Below, one piece after another: positions 63,627 to 64,000 of a stretch of DNA of 64,000 nucleotides (positions are counted from its first letter, which is position 1; every line of letters starts with the position of its first letter). Source of the DNA: Krasilnikoviella flava (GTDB lineage: Bacteria; Actinomycetota; Actinomycetes; Actinomycetales; Cellulomonadaceae). The position numbers were made by a program, and so were the translations under genes. The stretch lies in NCBI RefSeq assembly GCF_900167525.1, contig NZ_FUZQ01000009.1, positions 1-64,000 of the forward strand. The letters run 5' to 3'. The notes beneath the pieces are model-generated. The model was not told where the DNA came from. It did not search any database and saw nothing but the letters and a program-made list of their open reading frames with translations.

Positions 63627-64000
63627 GTGAGCACCCCCGAGCCCGGCGCCGCCGTCGACGACGCCCGCGTCACCCGCGTCACCGATCCCGCCGACCCGCG
63701 CCTGCACGACTACACGGACCTCAAGGACGTGAAGCTCCGCTCCGTGCGCGAGCCCGCCGAGGGGCTCTACATGGCGGAGTCGTCCTCGGTGATCCGCCGC
63801 GCCCTCGAGGCCGGGCACCGGCCGCGGTCGTTCCTCATGGCCGACAAGTGGCTCGACTCCATGGCCGACGTGCTCGCCGCCCATCCCGACGCGCCCGTGT
63901 ACGTCGGCGCGGACGACGTGGTGCGGCAGATCACGGGCTTCCACCTGCACCGCGGGGCGCTCGCGGCCATGCACCGGCCGGTGCTGCCGAGCGTGCACGA
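63627..64000 (+). CDS. TrmH/SpoU-type RNA methyltransferase, N-terminal part
   Basis: Only the first ~124 residues are in the window; the gene runs past base 64000. DYTDLKDVKLRSVREPAEGLYMAESSSVIRRALEAGHRPRSFLMAD matches the N-terminal substrate-binding (L30e-like) domain of tRNA/rRNA 2'-O-methyltransferases. The knotted SAM-binding domain is outside, so the exact activity cannot be judged. GTG 63627 has GGGGGAG upstream. Confidence 0.85.
   Translation, partial: MSTPEPGAAVDDARVTRVTDPADPRLHDYTDLKDVKLRSVREPAEGLYMAESSSVIRRALEAGHRPRSFLMADKWLDSMADVLAAHPDAPVYVGADDVVRQITGFHLHRGALAAMHRPVLPSVH

Overview
This is a chromosomal segment of a high-GC Gram-positive bacterium, most likely an actinobacterium of the order Micrococcales (Cellulomonadaceae/Promicromonosporaceae type). 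The evidence is the very GC-rich third codon positions, frequent GTG starts, the order tlyA-nadK-recN-steA-steB-...-murJ/pyrG-NUDIX also known from Mycobacterium and relatives, a sufR-sufBD-Rieske-sufCSU operon, a divergent glgC/glgA pair, and many TANNNT boxes 6-8 nt upstream of start codons, as expected for leaderless actinobacterial mRNAs. No phage, insertion sequence, CRISPR array or complete tRNA gene was seen.

Layout. 1-320: tail of an rRNA operon (end of 23S, 5S, terminator), then a 2 x 30 bp tandem repeat and about 530 bp with no convincing gene. 911-14949: a (+) cluster of an Arg/Asp-rich TPR-like protein, HAD phosphatase, small conserved protein, TlyA, NAD kinase, RecN, SteA, SteB, a MraY/WecA-like protein, MurJ, CTP synthase and ADP-ribose pyrophosphatase. 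14972-20198: a large SARP-type regulator convergent with a DrrAB-type ABC exporter. 20276-24579: PLP aminotransferase/lyase, CtaA, a second ABC exporter and an HdeD-like membrane protein. 24747-31628: the complete suf Fe-S assembly operon under SufR. 31929-34828: a two-component pair whose response regulator is fused to a PIG-L deacetylase. 34863-38196 (-): a tightly overlapping ATP-grasp / processive GT2 / anchored glycosidase-like operon that looks like envelope polysaccharide biology. 38244-44871: zinc peptidase, S51 peptidase, a DUF2809-VanY fusion, ABC-F protein, SURF1, a small Cys protein and DUF3099. 45121-54413: FabG, FabI, SixA-like phosphatase, isochorismatase-like hydrolase with NCS1 permease, SerB, GlgC, GlgA/GlgM, an unknown protein and a lone ABC ATPase. 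54551-64000: NfeD, SPFH protein, TetR with a heterodimeric ABC exporter, GNAT, an SDR divergent from an AraC regulator, and the start of a SpoU methyltransferase.

Most genes are housekeeping and locally collinear with other actinobacteria. The parts most worth attention are the histidine kinase / response-regulator-PIG-L pair facing an exopolysaccharide-like operon across a perfect shared terminator, a SARP-like direct repeat in the promoter of the adjacent exporter with a 20-bp hairpin buried in the SARP gene, the divergent MraY-like protein between steB and murJ, and the recurrent leaderless-promoter architecture.
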